A DNA stretch of 64,000 bases from an uncultured Collinsella sp. (GTDB lineage Bacteria; Actinomycetota; Coriobacteriia; Coriobacteriales; Coriobacteriaceae). This document shows, in pieces, positions 52,270 to 60,240 of this stretch. The notes under the pieces were generated by a model. That model ran no database searches and had not been told where the DNA came from. It was given only the letters and a program-made list of their open reading frames with translations. The first letter of the stretch is position 1, and each line of letters opens with the position of its first letter. The stretch covers positions 1 to 64,000 of the forward strand of contig CABUDS010000006.1 of assembly GCA_902490405.1 (NCBI GenBank). The letters run 5' to 3'. A program made the translations under genes and the position numbers.

Positions 52270-53232
52270 TTACTGTTCGCTCTTCGCGAGTGCCTGATCG
52301 ATCAGTTTGTTGAGCGCCTCGCGCTGCTCAGCGGAGTTGATGCCGCCCATGATCGGCTCTCCCACAATGTTACCGTTCTGGTCGATCACGTAGGTGGTCG
52401 GGAACGAGTACAGGTTGGAGGTGAACTTTCCGGCCTCGCTGTCCGACTTAAACCAGATGTTCTTATACGTCACTCCCTTCTTGGAAAGCACGTCCTTGGC
52501 ATCGGCCACCGCGTCTTTGTTGCCATCGAGCGTAAAGGAATTAACGCCCACGACCTGGCCGCCCTTCTCGGCAAGCTCCTTGTTGAGCTTCTCCAGATCG
52601 CCCAGCTCTCCCACGCACGGCTTGCAGGTGGTAAACCAGAAGTTCATGACGGTGACCTTGTTCTTGGAGAACAGCTCGTCGCTGTTTACATCGTTGCCGT
52701 CCAAGTCCTTGCCCTTAAAGCTGGGGAACTTCGTCTCCCCGCTCTCGCCGTTGGTCACGCCCGCGGTCGAGGCATCAACACTCTCCCCCTCGCCGGGCGT
52801 GCTGCCACATCCGGGGAACTCCTTCTCCAGCGCCATGAGCTTGTCCTCGATCTCCTTGACCTGCTGCGCGCCGGCCTTAAGCGTCTTAAGCTCGTCAGCC
52901 GCAAACTGATCCTTGGCGCCCTCGATGGTATCGAGCAAGAAGTCACCGTAGTTCTTGCCGTCCTCAATCATGGGAGTGTCTTTGTTGGCCGCAAGGAACA
53001 CCTTTTCCCATAGGGCGTTATCGCTCGCAAAGATCTCGTTTTCCTTTTGCAGCAGCTGCTGGTACAGCTTGGCCGCCTCCTCGGCGCTCGACGGCTTTTG
53101 CGCTATGAGCTCGGCAATCTGCGCATCGCCGCTCGTAGCATCCTTCGCGTCGCCCTTGGGGGCAGAGCACGCCGCGAGAGTCAGCGCCAGCACGGGCAGC
53201 ATCAACAGAGCCGCAATTTTTGACAGTTTCAT
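52270..53232 (-). CDS. TlpA-family thioredoxin lipoprotein
   Basis: A 320-residue exported protein. The signal ends in lipobox LAAC (Cys22). Residues 30-150 are helical and charged; a Gly/Ser-rich linker (GCGSTPGEGESVDAS) leads into a TlpA/ResA-like thioredoxin domain (170-320) with FWFTTCKPCVGEL (active CxxC) and the cis-Pro in YSFPTTYVID. It should reduce or exchange disulfides at the outer membrane face. Its gene follows the NapH-like gene by 35 bp, so both are probably made together. The helical N-terminal domain is not recognised. Confidence 0.92.
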   Translation of the reverse strand: MKLSKIAALLMLPVLALTLAACSAPKGDAKDATSGDAQIAELIAQKPSSAEEAAKLYQQLLQKENEIFASDNALWEKVFLAANKDTPMIEDGKNYGDFLLDTIEGAKDQFAADELKTLKAGAQQVKEIEDKLMALEKEFPGCGSTPGEGESVDASTAGVTNGESGETKFPSFKGKDLDGNDVNSDELFSKNKVTVMNFWFTTCKPCVGELGDLEKLNKELAEKGGQVVGVNSFTLDGNKDAVADAKDVLSKKGVTYKNIWFKSDSEAGKFTSNLYSFPTTYVIDQNGNIVGEPIMGGINSAEQREALNKLIDQALAKSEQ

Positions 53233-53267
53233 GGTTCCTCCGTTTATATCGAAACTTATATAGGTAC

Positions 53268-54179
53268 CTATTTGTTTTCGCAGGCTTGCGTGGACTGCGC
53301 GGGTTTGTCGCCCGTCACACCCAGCCCATAGCGAAAGCTAATAGCATCGACGGGGCACGCGCCCACGCATTTGCCGCAACGAATGCATTCGGCATGGTTG
53401 GGCGTACGCGTAACGTCCACGTCCATTTGACACACCTTGGCGCACTTGCCGCACGAGACGCATTTGCACTGGTCAACCTGGATCCCCAGCAAAGACACCT
53501 TGTTCATGAGCGCATAAAACGCACCGAGGGGGCAAATCCATTTGCAGAAGGGGCGGTAGAACAGCACGCTCAGCACCGCAACCGCAATGAGGATCGCGAG
53601 CTTCCAGGAAAAGAGCTTTCCCAGCGCAGAGCGGATTCCCATGTTCATGATGGACAGCGGAATCGCGCCCTCGAGCACGCCCTGCGGGCAGATGTACTTG
53701 CAAAAGAACGGGTCGCCCATACCCACATCGTTGACCACCAAGACGGGCAGCAGCACCACGGCAAACAGCAGCACGGCATACTTGATGTACGTGAGCGGCT
53801 TGAGCTTTTTCGTGGAGAGCTTCTTGCTGGGAATCTTATGCAAAAGCTCTTGCAGCCATCCAAACGGGCACAAAAAGCCGCATACAAAACGTCCCAGCAG
53901 CACGCCGATCAGAATGAGCGTTCCGGTGACGTAATACGAAAAGCTAAACTTAGACGAGCCCACCACCGACTGAAACGACCCGATGGGACACGCACCCAAG
54001 GCCGCCGGACACGAGTAGCAGTTGAGCCCCGGCACGCAGACGGCTTTGCCCGCCCCCTGGTAGATGCCCCCTTTGGCAAAGTTAGGCAGGTGAATATTGG
54101 TCGCAAGCGTCGCCGCCGCCTGAATCAATCCGCGGAATCTCGCCAAAAGATGCGATGCAGTGTTTTTTCTTTTATCCAA
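53268..54179 (-). CDS. NapH-like membrane ferredoxin
   Basis: About 303 residues with several membrane helices (YYVTGTLILIGVLLGRFVCG, YIKYAVLLFAVVLLPVLVV, WKLAILIAVAVLSVLFY) and many cysteine motifs: CYSCPAALGACP, CGFLCPFG, CKYICPQG, CKWICPLG, then two 4Fe-4S clusters CVSCGKCAKVCQMD and CIRCGKCVGACPVD. Such proteins carry electrons through the membrane. TTG at 54179 is proposed because GGAG lies 10 nt upstream and the family homology begins after it; it overlaps the preceding gene's stop by 8 nt. Partnership with TlpA for extracytoplasmic reduction is inferred. Confidence 0.85.
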   Translation of the reverse strand: MDKRKNTASHLLARFRGLIQAAATLATNIHLPNFAKGGIYQGAGKAVCVPGLNCYSCPAALGACPIGSFQSVVGSSKFSFSYYVTGTLILIGVLLGRFVCGFLCPFGWLQELLHKIPSKKLSTKKLKPLTYIKYAVLLFAVVLLPVLVVNDVGMGDPFFCKYICPQGVLEGAIPLSIMNMGIRSALGKLFSWKLAILIAVAVLSVLFYRPFCKWICPLGAFYALMNKVSLLGIQVDQCKCVSCGKCAKVCQMDVDVTRTPNHAECIRCGKCVGACPVDAISFRYGLGVTGDKPAQSTQACENK

Positions 54180-54318
54180 TTCCGATACACTCCAAGCACA
54201 GCCTGATTGCCTTGGCCAGCACGGCATCCGCTTCGCCGCGCATAATTCCAAAGCCAACCATGGCTACCCCAACGATCAGCAAAGCCACCTGCGCCACAGG
54301 CTTAATCGCTTTGAACAA
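54172..54318 (-). CDS. CD1871A-like CXXC membrane peptide, 48 residues
   Basis: Start TTG 54318 with AAAGGAG 8 nt upstream; stop TAA at 54174-54172. The product has a membrane helix (PVAQVALLIVGVAMVGFGIM), then RGEADAVLAKAIRLCLECIG and a final IG. RGE...VL.KAI..CLECIGIG is the hallmark of the small CD1871A family CXXC proteins, which occur beside NapH-like ferredoxin and TlpA genes. It is the first gene of the redox operon and overlaps the next gene by 8 nt, so translation is coupled. Probable role: a membrane thiol carrier between the ferredoxin and TlpA. Confidence 0.8.
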   Translation of the reverse strand: MFKAIKPVAQVALLIVGVAMVGFGIMRGEADAVLAKAIRLCLECIGIG

Positions 54319-54407
54319 TCTGACCACTCCTTTCGTTTCGCGACCCATTGGACCATACCGACTATAAAATCCGTGTTAAGCGTGAATGACTATGCAAGGA
54401 GAACGTT

Positions 54408-55082
54408 ATGCGCATCTTGGTCATCGAGGACGAGCGGGCACTGTGCGATGCGATCGCACGCAGCCTGCGCAACTTGGCCTATAGCGTCGACTGCTGCTAC
54501 GACGGGCAGCAGGCCCTCGATCTGCTCGATGTCGAGACCTTTGATCTTGTCGTGCTCGACCTCAATCTCCCCCATGTCGACGGCATGACCGTGCTCAGGC
54601 AACTCAGGACAACTGATTGTGAGACCAAGATGCTTGTGCTCTCGGCACGTGGCGAGGTCTCCGACAAGGTAGCGGGGCTCGATGCGGGCGCCAACGACTA
54701 CCTCACCAAGCCGTTCCATCTTGACGAGCTGGCGGCACGTATACGCAGCCTCACGCTCAGGCGCTTTACGCAAAGCGACGTTGTTCTAACCTGTGGATCG
54801 CTGAGCTTTGACACCAAAGCGCGCCTCGCCTCCGTGGGCGGCGAGACCCTATCCCTCACGCGCAAGGAGACCGGCATCTTGGAATACCTGATGCTTAACC
54901 AGGGGCGGCCGGTGAGCCAGGAAGAGCTTATCGAGCATGTATGGGACAGCAGCGTCAACAGCTTTAGCAACGCGACCCGCGTGCACATCTCGTCGCTGCG
55001 CAAAAAGCTGCGCGGTGCGTTGGGGCACGACCCCATCCGCAACCGAATCGGCGAAGGCTACGTTATGGAGGACGGCAAATGA
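54408..55082 (+). CDS. OmpR-family response regulator
   Basis: A 224-residue regulator: receiver domain 1-115 with LVIEDERALCDA, phospho-Asp in LVVLDLNLPHVDG (about residue 51), LSAR and the Lys of YLTKPF; DNA-binding winged helix 125-220 with LSLTRKETGILEYLM, EELIEHVWDS and VHISSLRKKL. AAGGAGAACGTT precedes the ATG. It overlaps the sensor kinase gene by 4 nt and is divergent from the redox operon, with a 89-bp promoter gap. Control of that operon is likely but not shown. Confidence 0.95.
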   Translation: MRILVIEDERALCDAIARSLRNLAYSVDCCYDGQQALDLLDVETFDLVVLDLNLPHVDGMTVLRQLRTTDCETKMLVLSARGEVSDKVAGLDAGANDYLTKPFHLDELAARIRSLTLRRFTQSDVVLTCGSLSFDTKARLASVGGETLSLTRKETGILEYLMLNQGRPVSQEELIEHVWDSSVNSFSNATRVHISSLRKKLRGALGHDPIRNRIGEGYVMEDGK

Positions 55083-56227
55083 AGCGGCTGTCGCTGCAGT
55101 GGCGCATCACGTTAATGACGGCCCTGCTGGTATGCTCGACCTGCGTACTTATGAATTGTCTGGTTGGCTACTCCGGCATGCGCTACATGGACTCGATCGG
55201 CAATGAACTATCGGCGCACAGCAAGGTGGAGGCGGCCTCGCCCAGCTCATTTGACCCGACAAACAAAGAGCTCGACGACGCGCTGACCATCGTCGTGAAC
55301 GACGCCCAAGAATCGTTTGGCGCGACGAGCTGGTATATAACTGCGGCGGTGACGCTGCTCGGCGGCGTACTGGCCTACTTTGTAAGCGGACATGCGCTGC
55401 GGCCGTTGCGCTTCTTTGCGACGCAAGTCGAGAGCGTGCGGCCCGACAACCTCGCCGACACAAAAATCAGCGAGGACGTGCCCTCTGAACTCAGGCGCTG
55501 CAGCGCGTCGTTTAACGACATGATTACCCGCCTTGACGAGGGATTTTCCGCACAAAGACAGTTTACGGGCAATGCGGCGCACGAACTGCGCACGCCGCTT
55601 GCGCTCATGCAGGCCCAGGTTGAGCTGTTTTGCGCCGAGCACCCCGACGTCGACGCCGATACAGCGAGCCTGCTCGGGCTGCTGCAGGAGCAGACCGAGC
55701 GAATGACGCACATGACAAAGACCCTGCTCGAGATGAGCGAGCTGCGCAGTGTCCCTTGCAACGATGCGATTGACCTGGCGCCGATGATCGAAGAAGTACT
55801 CACGGACCTGGCGCCCCTTGCCGAGCAAAAAGACATCACGCTTACAAGTGAGGGCGACGCGCAAACGATCGGCAGCGATACGCTAATCTATCGGCTGCTG
55901 TTCAACTTGGCCGAAAACGCCATACGCTATAGCGCGCCCAACTCGACCGTGCAAATCAACGCCTGCGCCGAAGGCGACCGCGTGCTGCTACGCGTGCGCG
56001 ACCAGGGGCCAGGCATTCCCGAGCAATACCAGACGAGCATCTTTCAGCCCTTCTTTCGCGTCGACAAATCGCGCAGCAGGGCATACGGCGGCGTGGGGCT
56101 GGGGCTTGCGCTGGTCTGGGAGATCGCCGCGCTCCACGGCGGCTCCATCGAGGTCGAAGAGAGCTCGGAGCGCGGAACGACCATGCTCGTGACTCTTCCC
56201 ACTCGCGCACTCGGCTCATTAAAATAA
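55079..56227 (+). CDS. Two-component sensor histidine kinase
   Basis: A 382-residue kinase: helix ITLMTALLVCSTCVLMNCLV, a short extracytoplasmic loop of about 60 residues, helix WYITAAVTLLGGVLAYFVSG, HAMP-like segment (LRPLRFFATQVESVRPDNLA), HisKA with NAAHELRTPLALMQ (phospho-His near 168), and HATPase with NLAENAIRYS, DQGPGIP and GVGLGLALVWEIAALHGG. It pairs with the response regulator just upstream. The small sensory loop suggests sensing of membrane or redox state; it has no cysteines. Confidence 0.94.
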   Translation: MKRLSLQWRITLMTALLVCSTCVLMNCLVGYSGMRYMDSIGNELSAHSKVEAASPSSFDPTNKELDDALTIVVNDAQESFGATSWYITAAVTLLGGVLAYFVSGHALRPLRFFATQVESVRPDNLADTKISEDVPSELRRCSASFNDMITRLDEGFSAQRQFTGNAAHELRTPLALMQAQVELFCAEHPDVDADTASLLGLLQEQTERMTHMTKTLLEMSELRSVPCNDAIDLAPMIEEVLTDLAPLAEQKDITLTSEGDAQTIGSDTLIYRLLFNLAENAIRYSAPNSTVQINACAEGDRVLLRVRDQGPGIPEQYQTSIFQPFFRVDKSRSRAYGGVGLGLALVWEIAALHGGSIEVEESSERGTTMLVTLPTRALGSLK

Positions 56228-56308
56228 CGAACGGGATGGCACGCCGCGTGGCGTACCATCCCGCACATAATATCGAGGATGTGACAAAGGGACTGTCCCT
56301 TTGTCACA
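56226..56308. repeat. Composite element D, copy 2 with intact family A palindrome
   Basis: ACGGGATGGCACGCC and GGCGTACCATCCCG form the first hairpin; CACATAATATC follows; then a perfect family A palindrome at 56280-56308. It starts at the stop codon of the kinase gene and separates it from the convergent guaA gene. Confidence 0.85.
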
Positions 56309-56343
56309 TCTGCTAGTTCTCGTCGCCTACCAGCTGAGTTAGC

Positions 56344-57324
56344 TTACTCCCACTCGACCGTGCCAACGGGCTTCGGCGTGAGGTCGTAGCAAACGCGGCA
56401 AATACCGGGGACCTCGGCGGTCACGCGAGCGGTAATGCGCTTGAGCAGCGCCCAGTCGAGCTCAGGCACCTCGGCGGTCATGACGTCGACGGTGTTGATG
56501 CAGCGAATAATGCAGGGCCAGTCGTAGGCGCGCTTGCCCTCGCGCACACCGGTAGCGCGGAAATCGGGCACTACGGCAAAGTACTGCCAGATGGTCAGGC
56601 CGGCCTTGTCGATCTCTTCGCGCACGATGGCATCGGCCTCGCGCAGCGCCTCGAGACGGTCACGGGTGATGGCGCCAAGGCAGCGGACGCCCAGGCCAGG
56701 ACCGGGGAACGGCTGACGCTCAACCATGTTCTCGGGCAGGCCGAGCTCGCGACCCACAACGCGCACCTCGTCCTTGTACAGCAGCTTGACGGGCTCGCAG
56801 AGCTCAAACTGCAGGTCCTCGGGCAGGCCGCCAACGTTGTGGTGAGCCTTCACGCCGTCCTGCGACTCCAGAATGTCGGGATAGATGGTGCCCTGGGCGA
56901 GGAAACTGACCTCGTCGCCAACCTTGCGGGCCTCCTCCTCGAACACGCGAATGAACTCGGCGCCGATGATCTTGCGCTTGGCCTCGGGCTCCTCGACGTC
57001 CACGAGCTTATCCAGGAAGCGATCAGTAGCGTCGACATAGACCAGGTTCGCATCCATCTGGTTCTTGAAGACGTCGACGACCTGTTCGCTCTCGCCCTTG
57101 CGCATCAGGCCGTGGTTCACGTGCACGCAGATGAGCTGCTTGCCGATAGCTTTGATGAGCAGGGCCGCAACTACAGAACTGTCGACGCCGCCGGAAAGAG
57201 CCAGCAGGACCTTCTTGTCGCCAATCTGCTCGCGGATTGCAGCGACCTGCTCATCGATGAACACCTGGGCAAGTTCGGGAGTGGTGATACGCACCATGTC
57301 GTCGGGACGCTTGTTGGGATCCAT
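56344..57324 (-). CDS. guaA: GMP synthase ATP-pyrophosphatase subunit without amidotransferase domain
   Basis: A 326-residue protein that matches only the C-terminal two thirds of bacterial GuaA: P-loop VLLALSGGVDSSVVAALL near residue 40, LICVHVNHGLMRKGE, AQGTIYPDILES, LYKDEVRVVGRELGLPE, RQPFPGPGLGVRCLG, then the dimerisation domain ending KPVGTVEWE. It adenylates XMP and aminates it to GMP. The usual N-terminal glutaminase domain (about 190 residues) is missing, as in archaeal two-subunit enzymes. The partner is not in the window; ammonia may be used directly. AAGGAGCT precedes ATG 57324. Confidence 0.92.
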   Translation of the reverse strand: MDPNKRPDDMVRITTPELAQVFIDEQVAAIREQIGDKKVLLALSGGVDSSVVAALLIKAIGKQLICVHVNHGLMRKGESEQVVDVFKNQMDANLVYVDATDRFLDKLVDVEEPEAKRKIIGAEFIRVFEEEARKVGDEVSFLAQGTIYPDILESQDGVKAHHNVGGLPEDLQFELCEPVKLLYKDEVRVVGRELGLPENMVERQPFPGPGLGVRCLGAITRDRLEALREADAIVREEIDKAGLTIWQYFAVVPDFRATGVREGKRAYDWPCIIRCINTVDVMTAEVPELDWALLKRITARVTAEVPGICRVCYDLTPKPVGTVEWE

Positions 57325-57390
57325 GCAAAGCTCCTTTTCGGTTCGATGGGAATGCGTTGCACGTATGCAAACGCACCGTCATATGACCTC

Positions 57391-57396
57391 ATTATA
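57391..57396 (-). promoter_or_regulatory. Possible -10 element of guaA
   Basis: TATAAT on the minus strand, 67 bp before the guaA start codon, in the only AT-rich part of the gap. A -35 is not clear (TGGGAA at 17 bp). The rest of the gap up to 57621 shows no gene. Confidence 0.4.
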
Positions 57397-57621
57397 TGCA
57401 GAGCGAGGTTCGTTTCCCATCGCTGCGACGGAGCTTTTTGCAGGGGTGGCAATTTTTCCTAATGTCGAGGTCAGCTAGGCTTCGGTAGCCACCTTGGGAG
57501 CATCGACAATAGACTCTTCCTTTATACGTTCGGCATAATCGTAGGCGATAACCACAAATTCCAGTCCCGAGCAACAGGGGTAAAATGGCTGCTAATGTTG
57601 CCAGCTGTTGGGAGATGGAAG

Positions 57622-58626
57622 ATGGACTGCGATGGCTACCCGCGCATTCCCATGCCGTTGATGTGCACCGCCTTTGTGCCGGGGCAGATGGACGCTGCGG
57701 TTGCAGGCATTTCCGACCCCGATTCACGCACCGTCGCCACGGCGGAAGCGCTGTACTTTCGCGGACAGGCCACACTCGCCGCCGAGACAGCACGCCCCTA
57801 TCTTGACGCCACCGATCCCGCACTGCGCTATTCCGCATGCCTTATCTGCGGATATGCCAGTCTGTCGCTCAACCGTATCACCGATGCCCGTCGTTGCCTT
57901 GCGGGCATCCTCGATACGCCAACTGACGAGGAATCTTCTGCCGTCCACGCCACGCATATCCTGTTCGCCTCCGCCGCGAGCGTCCTGTTGCACTTGCCTT
58001 CCCCGTATTCTGCCGAAGAGTTTTATCCACTTGCGGCGCATCTGCCCGAAGGCCTGCGCCTGTTCGCCAGCTACGTGATGGCGCACGCGTTGTGTCTGCG
58101 CGGCGAATACGGCCGCAGCCTGGGCATGGCGGAAAACGCCCTGATTATGAAACAGGGAAGCTACCCCATCTCGGAGCTATTCCTGCACTTGTCGGATTCG
58201 ATGGCCTGTATGAGTCTCAAAGACGTCGACGCCGCAAAAGCGCATTTTGGCGCCGCTTGGGACATTGCGCGCCCCGACGGCCTTATCGAACTCATCGGCG
58301 AACACCATGGCCTTTTGCAGGGACTCATCGAGGCATGCCTAAAATCGCAATACCCTGACGATTTCGCACGCATCATCGAGATCACGTATCGATTCAGCTA
58401 CGGCTGGCGGCGCATCCACAACCCCGATTCGGGCGAGGACGTGGCCGACGATCTAACGACCACGGAATTCACCATGGCCATGCTCGCCTGTCGTGGGTGG
58501 ACCAACGCCGAAATCGCACGCCATATGGGAGTATCGCCGGGCACCGTCAAAAACCGCCTATCCGGCGTATACGCAAAGCTTGGCATCGGCACACGCGCCG
58601 AGCTGGTCGCGCATATGCTGCGTTAA
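57622..58626 (+). CDS. LuxR-type regulator with helical repeat sensor part
   Basis: A 334-residue protein. The last 60 residues are a LuxR-type helix-turn-helix: TTTEFTMAMLACRGWTNAEI, ARHMGVSPGTVKNRLSGVYA, KLGIGTRAELVAHML. The rest is helical and TPR-like (AEALYFRGQATLAAETARPY, HALCLRGEYGRSLGMAENAL), as in MalT-related regulators, but without a P-loop ATPase. GGGAGA lies upstream of ATG 57622; an ATG at 57595 would add nine residues. It is divergent from guaA. Targets are unknown. Confidence 0.85.
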   Translation: MDCDGYPRIPMPLMCTAFVPGQMDAAVAGISDPDSRTVATAEALYFRGQATLAAETARPYLDATDPALRYSACLICGYASLSLNRITDARRCLAGILDTPTDEESSAVHATHILFASAASVLLHLPSPYSAEEFYPLAAHLPEGLRLFASYVMAHALCLRGEYGRSLGMAENALIMKQGSYPISELFLHLSDSMACMSLKDVDAAKAHFGAAWDIARPDGLIELIGEHHGLLQGLIEACLKSQYPDDFARIIEITYRFSYGWRRIHNPDSGEDVADDLTTTEFTMAMLACRGWTNAEIARHMGVSPGTVKNRLSGVYAKLGIGTRAELVAHMLR

Positions 58627-58923
58627 CGACCGGGCTGCCAAGCGCATCGAACACATTCCGGAACCCGGCGCTTCGCTCGCCTAAATTGGACATTTTGACC
58701 CTTGAACGGCACTACCGCCACGAAGCGGCTTCTCGCAAAGACAGCAACGTCCCCCTTACGGCAGCCGCTGCAGCACTCGCCGTGGCAGGCGCCGGCCTCG
58801 TCGCCTACAGCGCCCGCCGCACGGCGCTCGAAAAAGACACCGCCAATGAGGACAATTCGGATAGGCCTCGCTAGCTCCTAGTTACTTTTGTGAGAAGCGC
58901 CGACTCGGCTCATCGAACATCAA
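58627..58923. other. Gap after the LuxR gene
   Basis: About 300 bp between two convergent genes. A weak frame from TTG 58695 to 58874 would encode a short peptide with one hydrophobic stretch (TAAAAALAVAGAGLVAYSAR) but has no ribosome binding site. I see nothing else here. Confidence 0.35.
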
Positions 58924-58959
58924 AATGGGCTGGTTCTGAATACCCAGAGCCAGCCCATT
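58924..58959 (-). terminator. Terminator of the XRE-membrane protein operon
   Basis: AATGGGCTGG and CCAGCCCATT form a hairpin 6 bp past the stop of the membrane protein gene; on the minus strand it is followed by TTTTG. Confidence 0.8.
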
Positions 58960-58964
58960 GCGCA

Positions 58965-59549
58965 TTAAATGTCGTCTGAGGAGTCGAGTTCTGCCTCGAG
59001 CTTGGCACGGTGTCTTTTCGCCGTGAAAAACGTTGCGCACAGGACAGCAAACGTGGCCGCGAAAATCGTCGCTCCGCAGAACACGCCCGTGGCCAGGTTC
59101 GCCAACCAAAAGACGCTTTCGAGCGGTACGATCTGCGCCTCAGCGACACAGCGCATTGCGGCAATAACAAGCGCGAACGCGGTGCCGCTAAGACCGCTGA
59201 CAAGCAGGAAATATCCAACAGGAAGATGCTCGGTTTGCCCAAAACGATTGGTATCGACATAGCCCTTCCGCGTTTGCAGCCCTGCACAAATCAACATCAC
59301 GAGAACGAGCCACAAATACATGGCTGCCTCGAATGGCGTTGCAAAGCCATGCGGCATTTCACTGGCGTCGCTGTGAACCCACGCAACCTGTCGAGCTATA
59401 AACTGGTAGAAAAAGATCATCAACATGCCAAACGAAAGCAGCACGAAACCAATCTTGTAGATCTTCGCGTTCTCAGCCTCCAGGCGTTCATCCTTTGGGC
59501 CGGCATATTCACGCCACTTTTGCACGATTTTCAGATCTTCATATTTCAT
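58965..59549 (-). CDS. Four-helix membrane protein of unknown function
   Basis: A 194-residue protein with four membrane helices: IGFVLLSFGMLMIFFYQFIA, AAMYLWLVLVMLICAGL, YFLLVSGLSGTAFALVIAAM and GVFCGATIFAATFAVLCATF. A charged N-terminus (EDLKIVQKWREYAGPKDERL) precedes. It resembles DUF6773-type proteins that pair with small XRE regulators, but I am not sure of the family. It starts 10 bp after the XRE gene's stop, so the two form an operon. Confidence 0.8.
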   Translation of the reverse strand: MKYEDLKIVQKWREYAGPKDERLEAENAKIYKIGFVLLSFGMLMIFFYQFIARQVAWVHSDASEMPHGFATPFEAAMYLWLVLVMLICAGLQTRKGYVDTNRFGQTEHLPVGYFLLVSGLSGTAFALVIAAMRCVAEAQIVPLESVFWLANLATGVFCGATIFAATFAVLCATFFTAKRHRAKLEAELDSSDDI

Positions 59550-59558
59550 AGTGAACTC

Positions 59559-59789
59559 CTAAAGAGTATTAGGGTCGGCGTCGGTTTCGTCTTCCCAAAA
59601 CAAGTCGTTCAACGTAACGCGCAGCACCTTACAGATTGCCACGCACAAATTGAGCGTGGGGTTGTAGCCGCCCGCCTCGATAAGGCCGATGGTTTGGCGC
59701 GCAACGCCCACGGCTCGGGCTAAGTCAGCTTGCGAAAGGCCAGCCGCCGCGCGTGCCGCCTTCATGCGTAGGTTCTTTTTGCCTGGCAT
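59559..59789 (-). CDS. Small XRE family regulator
   Basis: A 76-residue single-domain HTH_3 protein: LRMKAARAAAGLSQADLARA, VGVARQTIGLIEAGGYNPTL, CVAICKVLRVTLNDLFW. Such regulators usually repress their own operon with a membrane protein partner. AAAGGAACTCC precedes ATG 59789. Its promoter is flanked by an inverted repeat (59829-59879). Confidence 0.93.
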   Translation of the reverse strand: MPGKKNLRMKAARAAAGLSQADLARAVGVARQTIGLIEAGGYNPTLNLCVAICKVLRVTLNDLFWEDETDADPNTL

Positions 59790-59828
59790 GGAGTTCCTTT
59801 CGTAAATGTGGACAGATATCCGTTGCAA

Positions 59829-59879
59829 CATGACAGAAATATATTGCATCCTTCACAAGATGTCAACTATATCTGTCAT
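59829..59879 (-). promoter_or_regulatory. Promoter and operator of the XRE operon
   Basis: On the minus strand TTGACA (59866-59861), a 17-bp spacer and TATATT (59843-59838) make a near-consensus sigma-70 promoter. ATGACAGAAATATA at 59829-59842 and TATATCTGTCAT at 59868-59879 form an inverted repeat around it, with a further half site GACAGATAT at 59811-59819. Autoregulation by the XRE protein is the simple reading. Confidence 0.75.
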
Positions 59880-60240
59880 AATGGAAACCATGTTCGCCAT
59901 CGCCATGTGGACATAACAATTTCGATTCGCTATTCAAACTTACTCGGACAGAACCGACTCGGTTTTGTCCGAGTAAACGTGATTGATAGTCGATCGCTGT
60001 GCCCGCTCGTGCAATCAGCATCATTCGATTTTGTTTAGTAAAACTAGGTCCCTATTAAATAAAAATCGTTTGTATCCAAATTTGTTTAACAATGCCGCGT
60101 TACCACTAAACACTATACCCGTTAATCCGAACGATTGTTCGATGGATTTCGTGTTGGGTGGAATCGCCTATGGGCTGGGCTATGCTACCTTGACTATCTA
60201 TATGACTTAAACGCAGCAAAGGAGCATCGAGAGAGCGAGC
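59880..60240. other. AT-rich gap before the topoisomerase genes
   Basis: About 360 bp of unusually low GC. It holds a hairpin TTACTCGGACA/TGTCCGAGTAA at 59940-59976 and a frame of 22 codons at 60142-60210 (MDFVLGGIAYGLGYATLTIY plus two residues) without a clear ribosome binding site. The parE promoter should lie here; no near-consensus element is convincing. Confidence 0.4.

Noticed and set aside
58695..58874. Short coding frame after the LuxR gene
   Set aside because: Only TTG starts, no ribosome binding site, alanine-rich chance-like product; mentioned in the gap entry only.
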